A DNA stretch of 64,000 nt from positions 1,054,001 to 1,118,000 of the forward strand of contig NZ_CP076129.1 in assembly GCF_018736065.1 (NCBI RefSeq), read 5' to 3'. The first letter of the stretch is position 1. Each line of letters starts with the position of its first letter. This DNA comes from Flammeovirga kamogawensis (lineage in GTDB: Bacteria; Bacteroidota; Bacteroidia; Cytophagales; Flammeovirgaceae). The position numbers and the translations under genes were made by a program. This document shows, in pieces, positions 51,654 to 61,451 of the stretch. The notes under the pieces were generated by a model. It searched no databases and was not told the origin of the DNA. It saw nothing but the letters and a program-made list of their open reading frames with translations.

Positions 51654-53076
51654 GAAAAAACTTTATATCAACGGAGAGTTAGTTGAAGGTTCTGCTAATG
51701 AAACTTCTTTTGTGACATGTCCTCATGATAATGAGCCTATTGCAGAAGTAGCCTTAGCAACTTTAGAAGATACAAAAAGAGCTTTAGATGCAGCTCAAGA
51801 AGGTTTTAAAGTTTGGTCTAAACTTCCTTTAGAAGAACGTTTAGAGTGGATCAATAAACTAAGAAATAAATTATTAGAAAACAGCGATTTACTTCGTGAA
51901 GCTGTAAGCAATGAAATGGGAAAAACATGGGATGCAACCGGAGAGGACATCACTAGTATTACCGATTCATTAAAGTTCTATTCTGATGAAATGCGCGTGA
52001 AGTCGAATTTCGAAATAGAGGATAGAGCAGGAACACATACGCACAGAATGGTATATCAACCATTAGGTGTTGTGACAGCATTTTTAGCGTGGAACTTCCC
52101 GTTATTAAATTTAGGATTTAAATTAGGGCCTGCGTTGGCAGCAGGATGTTCTATTGTAATTAAAGCATCAGAATCATCTTCTGTCTCTTCTTTAATTATT
52201 GCAGAATTAGCACACGAAATTGGTTTCCCAAAAGGAGTGATTACCGTACTTTTTGGTAACCGTCAAAATGTGGGTATTCCTTTGTGCGAAAGTACAATTC
52301 CTCGTCTAGTAACCATGATTGGTTCTACATTTACAGCTCAAAAGTTAATTGAGCAATCTGTAAAAACTTCAATCAAACGTTATTCTATGGAATGTGGTGG
52401 TAATGCGCCATTTATTCTATTTGAAGACGGTAATATGGAGGATGCTCTAGGAATTACAACGGCAATTAAGTTTGGAGGTAATGCCGGTCAAGTTTGTGTT
52501 GCTCCAAACCGATTGTTTATTCAAGAAGGAGTTTATACAGAATTTGTAGATAGACTAGTAGCAAATGCTAAAGCTACAAAGCTTGGTTTCGGTAAAGAGA
52601 ACAAGCCAGATATGGGACCTTTAGCAAACAATGCACAGGTAAAATCTGTTGAGAAATTTGTAGCTCAATGTGTAGAACAAGGTGGTAAAATACTTGCTGG
52701 TGGTAAAACACTAGAAGGACCTGGTTGCTATTTTGAGCCAACAGTTATTGTAATGGATAACCCTAAAGCACCAATTTTACAACACGAAGTTTTTGGACCT
52801 GTGTGTGTGATCTTGAAGTTTAATACCAAAGAAGAAGTAATTGCTTATGCAAACGATTCTGATGCTGGTTTGGCTTCTTATGTATTTACTGCAAATAATG
52901 ATTTAGCAGATGAAGTTGCTATGGAATTAGAATTTGGAGAGGTACAACAAAATGGAGTAAGATACGATATCAATTTGCCACACTTAGGTGTTAAAAATAG
53001 TGGTATAAGTATGGACTGCTCTAAATATGCTTTAGACGACTACTTGATACTTAAAAGAGTATCAAAAAAAATATAA
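51610..53076 (+). CDS. NAD(P)+ aldehyde dehydrogenase, likely 3,6-anhydro-L-galactose dehydrogenase
   Basis: A 488-residue ALDH with Glu261 in MECGGNAP and the catalytic Cys296 in NAGQVCVAPNR; the Rossmann region AFLAWNFPLLNLG and SIVIKASESSS are also visible. The succinate-semialdehyde-dehydrogenase-like subgroup includes enzymes that oxidise 3,6-anhydro-L-galactose to the acid. The first ATG (51610) lies inside the upstream gene, a 44-bp overlap; no later ATG fits as well. In the pathway this step precedes the cycloisomerase. Confidence 0.7.
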   Translation: MQAIIEEKKALKFGKKKLYINGELVEGSANETSFVTCPHDNEPIAEVALATLEDTKRALDAAQEGFKVWSKLPLEERLEWINKLRNKLLENSDLLREAVSNEMGKTWDATGEDITSITDSLKFYSDEMRVKSNFEIEDRAGTHTHRMVYQPLGVVTAFLAWNFPLLNLGFKLGPALAAGCSIVIKASESSSVSSLIIAELAHEIGFPKGVITVLFGNRQNVGIPLCESTIPRLVTMIGSTFTAQKLIEQSVKTSIKRYSMECGGNAPFILFEDGNMEDALGITTAIKFGGNAGQVCVAPNRLFIQEGVYTEFVDRLVANAKATKLGFGKENKPDMGPLANNAQVKSVEKFVAQCVEQGGKILAGGKTLEGPGCYFEPTVIVMDNPKAPILQHEVFGPVCVILKFNTKEEVIAYANDSDAGLASYVFTANNDLADEVAMELEFGEVQQNGVRYDINLPHLGVKNSGISMDCSKYALDDYLILKRVSKKI

Positions 53077-53082
53077 TTAAAG

Positions 53083-54033
53083 ATGAGCTTACCAGAAAAG
53101 TTTATCAGTTGTGATTGGGGTACTTCTAATTTCCGTCTTCGATTAATTAAAACAGACACTTTAGAAGTACTAGATGAGCACAAAACTGATAAGGGAGTGA
53201 AAAAGCTTTATAGTGAATTTCAATCTCAAAAACGATTAAATCAAGATAGGTTTTTTTCTGATTATCTAACAGAACAATTAAAAGAAGTAACATCTCTTGA
53301 TGGCGAAAATGTTGTTGTAGCTTCGGGTATGGCATCTTCATCAATTGGTATGAGAGAGTTAGGATATTCTGCAATGCCATTTGATGCCTACGGAAAAAAC
53401 CTCTTTAGCAGATCAATATCACTTAGTAAAAAATTGCAGATATTATTAGTATCAGGAGCAAAAACTAAAGAAGATGTAATGCGTGGGGAAGAGATTCAAG
53501 CAGTTGGCTTATCAGAATTTCTGCCAATAGAAAAAGCGGGAGTTTTACTTCTTCCAGGAACGCATAGCAAGCACCTACATTACGAAAAAGCCTCATATGA
53601 TGACTTTAAAACATTTATGACAGGCGAATTATTTGAGATCATTTCTTCTCAAAGTATTTTAAAATCTTCGTTGGAAAAAACAGACTACTCTAAAAAGTTT
53701 GAGAAAGCTTTTATTGAGGGTGTAAAAAAAGGAGCTTCTGGTTTTACGGCCTCTTTGTTCTCTATTAGAGCAAAAGATTTGATGAAGAACGCAACGAAAC
53801 AAGAAAATTACTTTTTCTTAAGTGGGTTATTGATTGGCGATGAATTGGCCTACCTTAGTAATGATGATTCTACTATTAGTGTAGCAGCAAACGGCACACT
53901 TGGTGACTTATATAAATTAGCTTTAGAAGAAATTTTAGACGATAATAGTCGTTTAAACTTCATAGAAGAAGAAGTACTCGAAAAAGCACTGCTGATAGGT
54001 CAGCGTAAAATTTTAGAATCATATGAAAAATAA
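53083..54033 (+). CDS. 2-keto-3-deoxy-galactonate-type kinase (DgoK-like)
   Basis: A 316-residue sugar-acid kinase of the DgoK family. Landmarks are FISCDWGTSNFRLRL (phosphate 1), ASGMASSSIGMRELGY, ILLVSGAKTKEDVMRGEE and VLLLPGTHSKHLHY. It would phosphorylate 2-keto-3-deoxy-galactonate at C6 with ATP. Located 6 bp after the aldehyde dehydrogenase and overlapping the aldolase by 11 bp, so all are one transcript. Confidence 0.8.
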   Translation: MSLPEKFISCDWGTSNFRLRLIKTDTLEVLDEHKTDKGVKKLYSEFQSQKRLNQDRFFSDYLTEQLKEVTSLDGENVVVASGMASSSIGMRELGYSAMPFDAYGKNLFSRSISLSKKLQILLVSGAKTKEDVMRGEEIQAVGLSEFLPIEKAGVLLLPGTHSKHLHYEKASYDDFKTFMTGELFEIISSQSILKSSLEKTDYSKKFEKAFIEGVKKGASGFTASLFSIRAKDLMKNATKQENYFFLSGLLIGDELAYLSNDDSTISVAANGTLGDLYKLALEEILDDNSRLNFIEEEVLEKALLIGQRKILESYEK

Positions 54034-54679
54034 TTCATTTTCTTGGGATGCATTCAATGATGCACCAGTAGTTGGTATTATGCGTGGAGTTACAATAGAA
54101 ACAATCCACCGTATTATTCCAATATATATTAAAGCAGGTTTTTCTACAGTAGAAATTACAATGAATACTGAAGGAGCAACTGATTTAATAACAGAAATGC
54201 GAAATGTTTATCCAGACATTAATGTGGGAGCAGGAACTGTTTGTTCTTTAGAAGACCTCAAGAATGCAGCAGATGCAGGAGCTCAGTTTATTGTTACACC
54301 TGTTATTAACGAGGAAATTTTTGCTCCTTGCAAAGCATTAGGTTTACCAATATTTCCAGGTGCGTTAACCCCTACAGAAATTTACAAAGCTTGGACTTTA
54401 GGGGCAGCAGCAGTTAAAGTTTTTCCTTGTTCACAATTTGGAGTTGGATATATAAAAGATGTAATGGCACCATTAAATACGATCAAACTTTTACCTACAG
54501 GTGGAGTAGATAAGAAAAATATTGGTGAGTTTTTTAAAGTTGGAGCTGTTGGTGTTGGAATGGGTGGATCTTTATTTGATAAAGCCCTTATACAACCCGG
54601 AAAAGAACTAGAATTAGAAGCACATTTTGCTCAAATTAAGGCAGAAATTAAAGGTATTCAGGAGCCTACTTTAATATAA
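54023..54679 (+). CDS. KDPG/KDPGal-type aldolase
   Basis: A 218-residue class I aldolase of the Eda/DgoA family. Glu44 in VEITMN and the Schiff-base Lys132 in AAVKVFPC are visible; ALTPTEIYKAWTLGAA and KLLPTGGVDKKNI also match. It splits 2-keto-3-deoxy-6-phospho-galactonate (or gluconate) into pyruvate and glyceraldehyde-3-phosphate, the last step of the anhydrogalactose route. Start overlaps dgoK-like by 11 bp. Followed by an intrinsic terminator. Confidence 0.85.
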   Translation: MKNNSFSWDAFNDAPVVGIMRGVTIETIHRIIPIYIKAGFSTVEITMNTEGATDLITEMRNVYPDINVGAGTVCSLEDLKNAADAGAQFIVTPVINEEIFAPCKALGLPIFPGALTPTEIYKAWTLGAAAVKVFPCSQFGVGYIKDVMAPLNTIKLLPTGGVDKKNIGEFFKVGAVGVGMGGSLFDKALIQPGKELELEAHFAQIKAEIKGIQEPTLI

Positions 54680-54704
54680 GAAAATTCTGATTTAAGCGAT
54701 ACTC

Positions 54705-54738
54705 AAAAGGCTAGTAGACATATGTTTACTGGCTTTTT
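54705..54738 (+). terminator. Terminator of the agar catabolic operon
   Basis: A 12-bp stem with two G-U-type mismatches (AAAAGGCTAGTA, TACTGGCTTTTT), 10-bp loop and a T run. Confidence 0.75.
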
Positions 54739-55019
54739 CTCTTTTATGGCTCTTCTTAAAAATATAATGTATTTACCAACTACGTAGTAAATATTTATTA
54801 TGTTTTAATAACTGATATACTTCTAACCTTTATAATATTAATAAATTAGCAAAATATAGTCACGTATTAAACCTTTAATATTAAGTTATACTGTGTTTTT
54901 GGTGATCTAATAAAATTCATAAAAACTAAAAAAGTAATTTGAATTGATATTAGTACTATATTTTTAATGTATTCATAATCTCTGCTACTATATTTGTAGA
55001 GAAAATAATAAACGATTAA
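54739..55019. other. Intergenic region before the 57-aa membrane gene
   Basis: AT-rich. A possible -7 element TATATTTG lies at 54989-54996, 24 bp upstream of the next ATG, without a clear -33. Nothing else supported. Confidence 0.35.
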
Positions 55020-55193
55020 ATGAAAGATTTATATTATGGAATTGCATATACTGTAATTCTAATTGCATTGCCGATCTTGGCTTATAATTTTAATGGTAAT
55101 AGCATTTTAGACAGTATCTTTTCTGTTTTGTTCTTAGGTTGGTTAGCATTTATGTTTATCCGCTTAGCAACTTGGTTAAAGAATTTAAGCTAA
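55020..55193 (+). CDS. Small two-span membrane protein (57 aa)
   Basis: A 57-residue frame starting MKDLYYGIAYTVILIALPIL and ending FIRLATWLKNLS, with two hydrophobic segments at about 6-22 and 31-50. It lies 52 bp before the DinB-like gene on the same strand, so the two may be cotranscribed. A possible -7 box precedes it. No family recognised. It is too short to appear in routine gene calls, but hydrophobic pattern and context support it. Confidence 0.5.
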   Translation: MKDLYYGIAYTVILIALPILAYNFNGNSILDSIFSVLFLGWLAFMFIRLATWLKNLS

Positions 55194-55244
55194 GCTGTAT
55201 AACTCTAGAAAAAGAATTAAACCTATATTTTAATAAAAACACTC

Positions 55245-55748
55245 ATGCAAGAACTTCCTTTTAAAGCGATACCTCCGATACCCGAAAAAATTAATGGAAC
55301 TAATATCATTTCAAGAATGATTGATGGGCTTGGTTTTAGGTATTACTGGGCTACAAACGGTCTAACTTCATCAAATTTAAAATTCTGTCCTGTAGAAGGA
55401 AGTAGAGATATGATTGGCTTAATTAGTCATATTTATGACCTTTCTTACGGAACAAATAAAGTTTTGGGTGGAAATTTCAAGAAAAAAGAATTATCAGAAT
55501 TTAAAGATTTAAGAGAAGAAACTTTAGCATTGTATTGGGATACAAGCAAGCGTCTTAAAGAGATGGATCCTGACGATTTAGAGAACTATAATTATATGGG
55601 TTCAGCACAGAATTATCCCTTTTGGTACCTTTTAAATGGACAAATAGCGGATGCATTAACACATGTAGGTCAGGTAGTTAGTTGGAGACGTATTGATGGA
55701 AATCCTCAAGAAACAGGAGTAAACGTATTCTTAGGTAAGAAAATGTAA
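55245..55748 (+). CDS. DinB-like four-helix-bundle protein
   Basis: A 167-residue protein of the DinB/YfiT type. Metal-site histidines fit LISHIYDLSYG and ALTHVGQVVSWRR. Such proteins bind a metal with three His and include thiol-dependent hydrolases or transferases, but many are unassigned. No neighbour explains the substrate. ATG start. Confidence 0.65.
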   Translation: MQELPFKAIPPIPEKINGTNIISRMIDGLGFRYYWATNGLTSSNLKFCPVEGSRDMIGLISHIYDLSYGTNKVLGGNFKKKELSEFKDLREETLALYWDTSKRLKEMDPDDLENYNYMGSAQNYPFWYLLNGQIADALTHVGQVVSWRRIDGNPQETGVNVFLGKKM

Positions 55749-55959
55749 TTATTTTGATAGGCTTGTGTGTTTGTGTAACATTAAGTTAAATTATAACATT
55801 TTTAAATACAATTTTTTTTATTTATGTTTGTTATATAAGTAAGCTATTATAATTTACTTATAACTTTAATATACTAGCTTGAAAAAATTGACATTTTTTA
55901 ATTTTCAACGCTCATCTCATTCTCTGTGTAGTTGAATTTTAGAATAACAAACTAATCCT

Positions 55960-56187
55960 ATGAAAAGAAAATTTCAATTCTTCTCCTCCGTACTACTCGG
56001 AGTTTTGACTGTAGTTTTTACCCTTCTGTTTTTACTTTTGATAGTAAATATCGATAGTATGTACAGTGAAGTTCAAAGTAGATTTTTATCAATCTTATTT
56101 TTGATAATTACTATTGTTTGTATACTGTTTTCTGGACATCTTTCTAAAGAGATGTATAACAGGTTCAAACGTTGGAAATTACATTAA
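55960..56187 (+). CDS. Small two-span membrane protein (75 aa)
   Basis: A 75-residue protein with two hydrophobic segments (FFSSVLLGVLTVVFTLLFLLLIV at about 7-29 and FLSILFLIITIVCILFSG at about 41-58) and a basic end (NRFKRWKLH). No family recognised. Own bidirectional terminator follows. Confidence 0.55.
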   Translation: MKRKFQFFSSVLLGVLTVVFTLLFLLLIVNIDSMYSEVQSRFLSILFLIITIVCILFSGHLSKEMYNRFKRWKLH

Positions 56188-56205
56188 GCAAACACAAATT
56201 AATAC

Positions 56206-56252
56206 AAAAAAGGTGATTATGGAGCTCTAAAAGCATTCATAATCACCTTTTT
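56206..56252. terminator. Bidirectional intrinsic terminator
   Basis: Stem AAAAGGTGATTATG/CATAATCACCTTTT, 16-bp loop, between convergent genes. Confidence 0.85.
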
Positions 56253-56268
56253 AAGTATATAACTAAAT

Positions 56269-56838
56269 TTACAATTTTGCATAGCCAACATTCTCTTCGT
56301 TAGATTTTTCTTTTTTACCTTTAAAAGATTTTCTATATGCTTTATATTCTTTTTTAAATGCTCTCCACTCTTTACCATTCATTACATAAGCTTTATCTAC
56401 AGATTTATCTCTAGTAATTGCCTGAATAGTAGGAAGAGGTGCTACAATTAGAAAGTATGGATTAAGCAATACTAAAGTCCAACCAGATACGGCAAACATA
56501 GTAGACATTCTAGCATTTCTATATTTTTTAGTATGTTCATAATAAAGAGCATTTTCAGGAACATCACTAACTTGAATACTATCACCATATACTTTTGCCA
56601 CACGTTGTGCAGAGTATAAAGTTTGCACTTTTACGCTATCAAAGTGAGTTACTTTTTCTTTTTTCAATTTTGCTACAGAAACAACAACTGAATCGCCATT
56701 TGTATAGAAAGTTACATTATCTAATTGATTAGGAGTTTTTATAGAAGAGGCAACCGCCTGAACTACTAAAACTAACTGAGCATTTACACTTAATATAGAA
56801 AAGGTAAATAGTGATAGAACGAGTATTATTTTTTTCAT
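56269..56838 (-). CDS. Uncharacterised exported protein
   Basis: A 189-residue protein with a signal peptide (about 1-20, ending SVNAQ). It then has a beta-rich stretch (NVTFYTNGDSVVVSVAKLKKEKVTHFDSVKV) and one hydrophobic helix (about 113-134, FAVSGWTLVLLNPYFLIVAPL), ending in a Lys-rich tail (YRKSFKGKKEKSNEE). Not recognised. It converges on the 55960 gene at a shared terminator. Confidence 0.5.
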   Translation of the reverse strand: MKKIILVLSLFTFSILSVNAQLVLVVQAVASSIKTPNQLDNVTFYTNGDSVVVSVAKLKKEKVTHFDSVKVQTLYSAQRVAKVYGDSIQVSDVPENALYYEHTKKYRNARMSTMFAVSGWTLVLLNPYFLIVAPLPTIQAITRDKSVDKAYVMNGKEWRAFKKEYKAYRKSFKGKKEKSNEENVGYAKL

Positions 56839-57039
56839 AGAGTTTTAAAGTATTTTCAATTACTAATATCATTTTGAAAAAAATATCACCAATTAAAATC
56901 AAATAATTTTACAAAGTTGTTTTTAAACCGAAAACAAAATTTCTCTATCCGCAAATATATACTACAATTAAATCAGCAATAGTTATGAAATGTTTTATCT
57001 ACTATCTTAAAAATTAATTTACCTTAATTTCATTGCGTA

Positions 57040-57909
57040 TTAATTTCTGTTTAAATGTATTTTTTGATAATCTCTAGGGCTTACATTTTTTATTTTTTTA
57101 AACTGTCTATTAAAATTGGTTTGTGAGTTGAAACCACAACTATAAGTAATTTGACTAATAGATAATTCATTAGTAATTAGAAGTTTACATGCGTGCCCAA
57201 CTCTTACCTCATTAAGAAATTGTGAGAACGGTTTGTGTGTTCTTTTCTTAAAAAACCTACAAAAAGGAGAAATGCCTAAATAAGACAGTTCTGCCACTTC
57301 AGACAATTGTATATCCCTATGGAAGTTCTCTAATACAAACTGATACACCTTATCTAATCGCTTAGAATCTTTGTCATTGATATCTTCACTAAACCCACTA
57401 CTAACAAAAATACTTATATCATCTTCTATAGATAATTTATGTAGAATTTGAAGTACCGTTTGCATACTTTCAAAACCTTGAGAAGTTTGTAAATCAACAA
57501 GATGTTTAAATATCTCTTTCTTTACTTTTTCATTCCTAAATTCAATACCGTTTTTTGCTTTGCTTAATAGTTTACGTAATGAAACCGACTCATGCATTTG
57601 TAAAAAAGTATCTCCAAGAAAATTAGGGTCAAACTGTAGAATCAGAGAATCGGTAGTTAAACCTAGATTATTGTAGTATTCTGGAGAGTTTTTCCAAAGA
57701 TGAGGTAAATTTGAGCCTACTAGAACCAATTCCCCTTCATTAAACTCTGCTACATGGTCACCAATAAAACGCAATCCGTTTCCTTTATTGATGTATATAA
57801 GCTCTAATTCTTTATGAAAATGCCATTGTTCGTCTAAACATGGCTTCTGGTTTCTGTAAATAGTAAAACTCTTGTTTGTAGGTGCTAATTTTTTTTCAAG
57901 TAATCTCAT
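57040..57909 (-). CDS. AraC-family transcription regulator
   Basis: A 289-residue AraC/XylS regulator. N-terminal cupin-like sugar-sensing domain (EQWHFHKELELIYINKGNGLRFIGDHVAEFNEGELVLVG) and a C-terminal double helix-turn-helix (about 190-285: DIQLSEVAELSYLGISPFCRFFKKRTHKPFSQFLNEVRVGHACKLL, then ISQITYSCGFNSQTNFNRQFKKIKNVSPRDYQ). Divergent from the SusC/SusD operon across 350 bp, so probably controls it in response to a sugar. Typical for polysaccharide loci with AraC rather than hybrid two-component sensors. Confidence 0.88.
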   Translation of the reverse strand: MRLLEKKLAPTNKSFTIYRNQKPCLDEQWHFHKELELIYINKGNGLRFIGDHVAEFNEGELVLVGSNLPHLWKNSPEYYNNLGLTTDSLILQFDPNFLGDTFLQMHESVSLRKLLSKAKNGIEFRNEKVKKEIFKHLVDLQTSQGFESMQTVLQILHKLSIEDDISIFVSSGFSEDINDKDSKRLDKVYQFVLENFHRDIQLSEVAELSYLGISPFCRFFKKRTHKPFSQFLNEVRVGHACKLLITNELSISQITYSCGFNSQTNFNRQFKKIKNVSPRDYQKIHLNRN

Positions 57910-58259
57910 TTCATCAATTTTTGTGTCGTTGTAATGTAAATATTGTACTTATTTTGTTACTTGTCAACAGAATTGTTACAAACTATGTCAAATAAGTACT
58001 ACTTTCAGTAGAAATGTGTCTTATATACACTAATAAAAAGTGAGATATTTGAATTGTTAATTAATTTTAAAGTTTAAGATGTATTGTTTAATATGTTTTA
58101 AAATTTCGAATTAAGACTTACGGCTCTAAGAAAAGGATTGATGTGATCCTTAATTGAAATGAATTAAACAGGCACTCGACTACTATTATAATTTAACTAT
58201 TCATCTGACGACGGATATATAAAATGTATTGGTAGAAGGGAATTAATGAAATTCTCAAA
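57910..58259. promoter_or_regulatory. Divergent regulatory region of the AraC/SusCD locus
   Basis: A 350-bp region between AraC and SusC starts. It includes a hairpin at 58133-58151 (AAGGAT, 7-bp loop, ATCCTT) in the SusC leader, without a T run. AraC-binding half-sites and promoters are expected, but none could be defined with confidence. Confidence 0.35.
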
Positions 58260-61200
58260 ATGAAGAAAAAACTATTATTTTTTGTAGCCCTACTTTTTTG
58301 TTCGCTACAATTACTAGCTCAAGAGGCATTCCAACTTAATGGTCTTATCAAAGATGATACGGGGCAACCTTTACCTGGAGTAAGTGTAGTCATTAAAGGC
58401 ACTAGTACTGGCTCAATTACTAACATTGATGGTCAATTTAAGATTGAAACTAAAAAAGGAGATATTCTCCACATTAGTTTTATCGGAATGCTACCTCAAG
58501 ACATTACGGTGGGTTCACAGACAAGCATTTTAGTAAAATTGAAAGAAAATGTAGAGCAACTAGATGAAGTTGTTGTTACCGGATACGGAGAAATGAGAAA
58601 GCGTGACTTAACAGGGGCACTTACTCAAATTGAAGAATCTACTGATGTAAAAACACAATATAACACTGTAGATGGGCTACTTCAAGGACGTTCGTCTGGT
58701 ATTCAAGTTATTGGTAACGATGGTAGTGCAGGTGGTGCTACCTCAGTTAAAATACGTGGTACTAACTCATTAAGAGGTAATAACGAACCTTTGTATGTTG
58801 TAGATGGTGTAATTATTTCTACTGCTGGCGAAGGGATGAGTAGTCCTTTTGAAGGCGGAGGTGGATATGCTATGGGAGCTCAGAATGGTCTTGCTGGTAT
58901 TAACCCAAGAGATATTGAGTCTATGGAAGTTTTAAAAGATGCTTCTGCTACTGCAATCTACGGTTCTCGTGGTGCAAATGGTGTAGTTTTGATTACTACT
59001 AAAAAAGGTGAGAAAGGAAATGAGAAAGTTACGATATATGCAAATACATCAATCTCTAATTTTCAAAATGAAATTCCTGTTTTAAATGGGCATGAATATG
59101 CTTCATTTATTAATGAAGTGAAATTTAACCAAGGTTTGCGCCCTGTATATAACATTGACCCTAACACTAAAGAAGTAACTGATTTTAATACAGGTGATAA
59201 GTTTGAATCAATAAATTGGCAAGAACAGGTTTATAAGCAAGCTGTAAGTTATAATGCAGGAGCAACTCTTAGTGGGGGGTCAAAAAAATCGAACTATTAT
59301 ATTGCTGCAAACTATAGAGATAATCAAGGTTTACAATCAGTAGCTAAATCTACTGGAGGCGATTTCAGAATTAATTATAATAGAAATGTAAGTGATAAGT
59401 TTAACTTCAACATTAAATCAAACTTATTCTATAATAATGGTTCTCAATCTCAATCAGGATTAGCTGCAGGTGGTAACGCTTCAATTGTTACTCAAGCAAT
59501 TTTTTCAAAGCCTTTAATTGGTGGTCAATTTAGTGATGAAACGACAGACAATGCTGATACTAACAATACACCATTAACACGTATGTTAGGAAATGATGAT
59601 TTGACGGAAGAATTGAGATCTCAATTATCGTTAAACATGAAGTACAAGTTCAATAAGTATTTAAGCTATACTTTTAGAGCTGGTGCTGATATTAGAATGA
59701 AAAACAGAGAAGTTTGGTACGGAACAGGTACTACAAGAGGTGATCGTTCTAATGGAACATACAATCAATCTGAGCAAAGTAGAAGATCTTTTACTATGGA
59801 TAATCTTTTGATGTATAACAGAACATTTAAAAAGAAACATAGAATAAATACTACTGTTGGTGTTACTTATGATGGTGTGTACCAATCAGATCAAGTATAT
59901 GGTGTTGCAGATTTCGCAAATCAATCGTATAGAACTGAATTCCCACAATTGGGTAAAACAGTTATAATGCCTTACTCTAAAAATCTTACTGAATATACTG
60001 TATTGTCTGGTTTGGCTAGAGCAAATTATTCTTTCAAGAACAGATATATTATTACAGCTTCAATAAGAGCTGATGGTTCGTCTAAATTTAGAGAAGATAA
60101 TCAATGGGGTTATTTCCCATCATTGTCAACAGCATGGTATGTTTCTGATGAGCCTTGGATGAAAGGTTTAAAAACAGTATCAAACTTAAAATTACGTGCA
60201 GGATGGGGTGAAACAGGTAATCAATCTGTACAGCCATATAGATCTTGGCAAAACTATACTACTGGAAGATATGTAGATGCTGGTGGTAATACAGTGATGA
60301 CTGCTAATCCAATGAACTTTGAAAACCCTAACTTAACATGGGAGTCGACAGCACAAACTAACGTTGGTATTGATTTAGGTTTCTTCGATGATAAAGTAAC
60401 ATTGGTTTCGGATTTCTATTACAAGCAAACGGATGATTTATTACAGCAAGTTCAAATTCCTAACTCAACTGGTTTTGGTTCTTACCTAACAAATAGAGGT
60501 TCTTTGGAAAGTAAGGGTATGGAATATGCGTTAAATGTTGTTGCTTACGACAAGAACGATTTAAAAATTCTGGTTGGTGGTAACATCTCATTTAACAGAA
60601 CAATTATTACAGATTTAGGTGTTCCAAACTCTACGTTCTATCAAGATGGAAAAGAGGTAACAAAAGAGATGATCCAAGGTGGTAATATCTCAACAGGATT
60701 TACTTTAAAATCACCGGCTAACTTATTTATTGTAGGTGAGCAATTAGGCTTGTTCTATGGTTATAAATCTGATGGTATCTATTCTTCAGCACAAGAGGCA
60801 CAAGACAGTCCGTTATTAAACGGAAAACCTTCAGTAGCTGGAGATATCAAATATATTGACCTTAACGGTGACGGTGTAATTAATGCAGACGATAGAACTA
60901 CAATGGGTAATCCAAACCCTAAGTTTAATTATGGTATGAACATTAATGCTTCTTACAAAGGAATATCATTATCTGTATTATTTACAGGTGTGTATGGTAA
61001 TCAAATCATGAACTCAGGTTTAGCATTCTATGGTTATCCAGATCCAATGTGGGGTAATAACAGTGTTCGTCACGATACATATACAAACAATTGGTCAGAG
61101 AGTAATCCAAACGGAACTAACCCTAGAGTGGGATATGGATATACTGAGGGGTACAATAACATAATCTCAGATAGGTTATTAGAAGATGGTAGTTATTTAA

Positions 61201-61433
61201 GATTATCTACGGTAACGTTAGCTTATGATGTACCAACAAACAAACTAGGTATGAATAAGATTAAAGGTCTTAATGTATATGTTACAGGAAGAAATTTATT
61301 TACTATCACCAACTATACTGGATACGATCCAGAAATAACTTCTTACCTATACGATGGTACAATCTTAGGAGTAGACTGGCAAACAATGCCTAACCCAAGA
61401 ACATTCATCTTTGGTTTTAACTTATCGTTCTAA
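58260..61433 (+). CDS. SusC-family TonB-dependent outer membrane receptor
   Basis: A 1057-residue receptor. Signal peptide about 1-20 (ending LLAQ), carboxypeptidase-regulatory-like domain (about 25-100, GQPLPGVSVVIKGTSTGSITNIDG), plug domain (LYVVDGVIIS, RDIESMEVLKDASATAIYGSRGANGVVLITTKKG) and a C-terminal beta-barrel ending in a terminal Phe (FGFNLSF). It forms the importer for oligosaccharides with SusD. The next gene follows 18 bp after the stop. The glycan is not identifiable from sequence. Confidence 0.92.
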   Translation: MKKKLLFFVALLFCSLQLLAQEAFQLNGLIKDDTGQPLPGVSVVIKGTSTGSITNIDGQFKIETKKGDILHISFIGMLPQDITVGSQTSILVKLKENVEQLDEVVVTGYGEMRKRDLTGALTQIEESTDVKTQYNTVDGLLQGRSSGIQVIGNDGSAGGATSVKIRGTNSLRGNNEPLYVVDGVIISTAGEGMSSPFEGGGGYAMGAQNGLAGINPRDIESMEVLKDASATAIYGSRGANGVVLITTKKGEKGNEKVTIYANTSISNFQNEIPVLNGHEYASFINEVKFNQGLRPVYNIDPNTKEVTDFNTGDKFESINWQEQVYKQAVSYNAGATLSGGSKKSNYYIAANYRDNQGLQSVAKSTGGDFRINYNRNVSDKFNFNIKSNLFYNNGSQSQSGLAAGGNASIVTQAIFSKPLIGGQFSDETTDNADTNNTPLTRMLGNDDLTEELRSQLSLNMKYKFNKYLSYTFRAGADIRMKNREVWYGTGTTRGDRSNGTYNQSEQSRRSFTMDNLLMYNRTFKKKHRINTTVGVTYDGVYQSDQVYGVADFANQSYRTEFPQLGKTVIMPYSKNLTEYTVLSGLARANYSFKNRYIITASIRADGSSKFREDNQWGYFPSLSTAWYVSDEPWMKGLKTVSNLKLRAGWGETGNQSVQPYRSWQNYTTGRYVDAGGNTVMTANPMNFENPNLTWESTAQTNVGIDLGFFDDKVTLVSDFYYKQTDDLLQQVQIPNSTGFGSYLTNRGSLESKGMEYALNVVAYDKNDLKILVGGNISFNRTIITDLGVPNSTFYQDGKEVTKEMIQGGNISTGFTLKSPANLFIVGEQLGLFYGYKSDGIYSSAQEAQDSPLLNGKPSVAGDIKYIDLNGDGVINADDRTTMGNPNPKFNYGMNINASYKGISLSVLFTGVYGNQIMNSGLAFYGYPDPMWGNNSVRHDTYTNNWSESNPNGTNPRVGYGYTEGYNNIISDRLLEDGSYLRLSTVTLAYDVPTNKLGMNKIKGLNVYVTGRNLFTITNYTGYDPEITSYLYDGTILGVDWQTMPNPRTFIFGFNLSF

Positions 61434-61451
61434 TTGATAAACACAACTGAC

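Noticed and set aside
50493-54679. The operon as a D-galactonate (De Ley-Doudoroff) pathway instead
   Set aside because: Kinase and aldolase fit both, but the aldehyde dehydrogenase and the adjacent GH50 agarase favour anhydrogalactose. It is kept as the alternative, not excluded.
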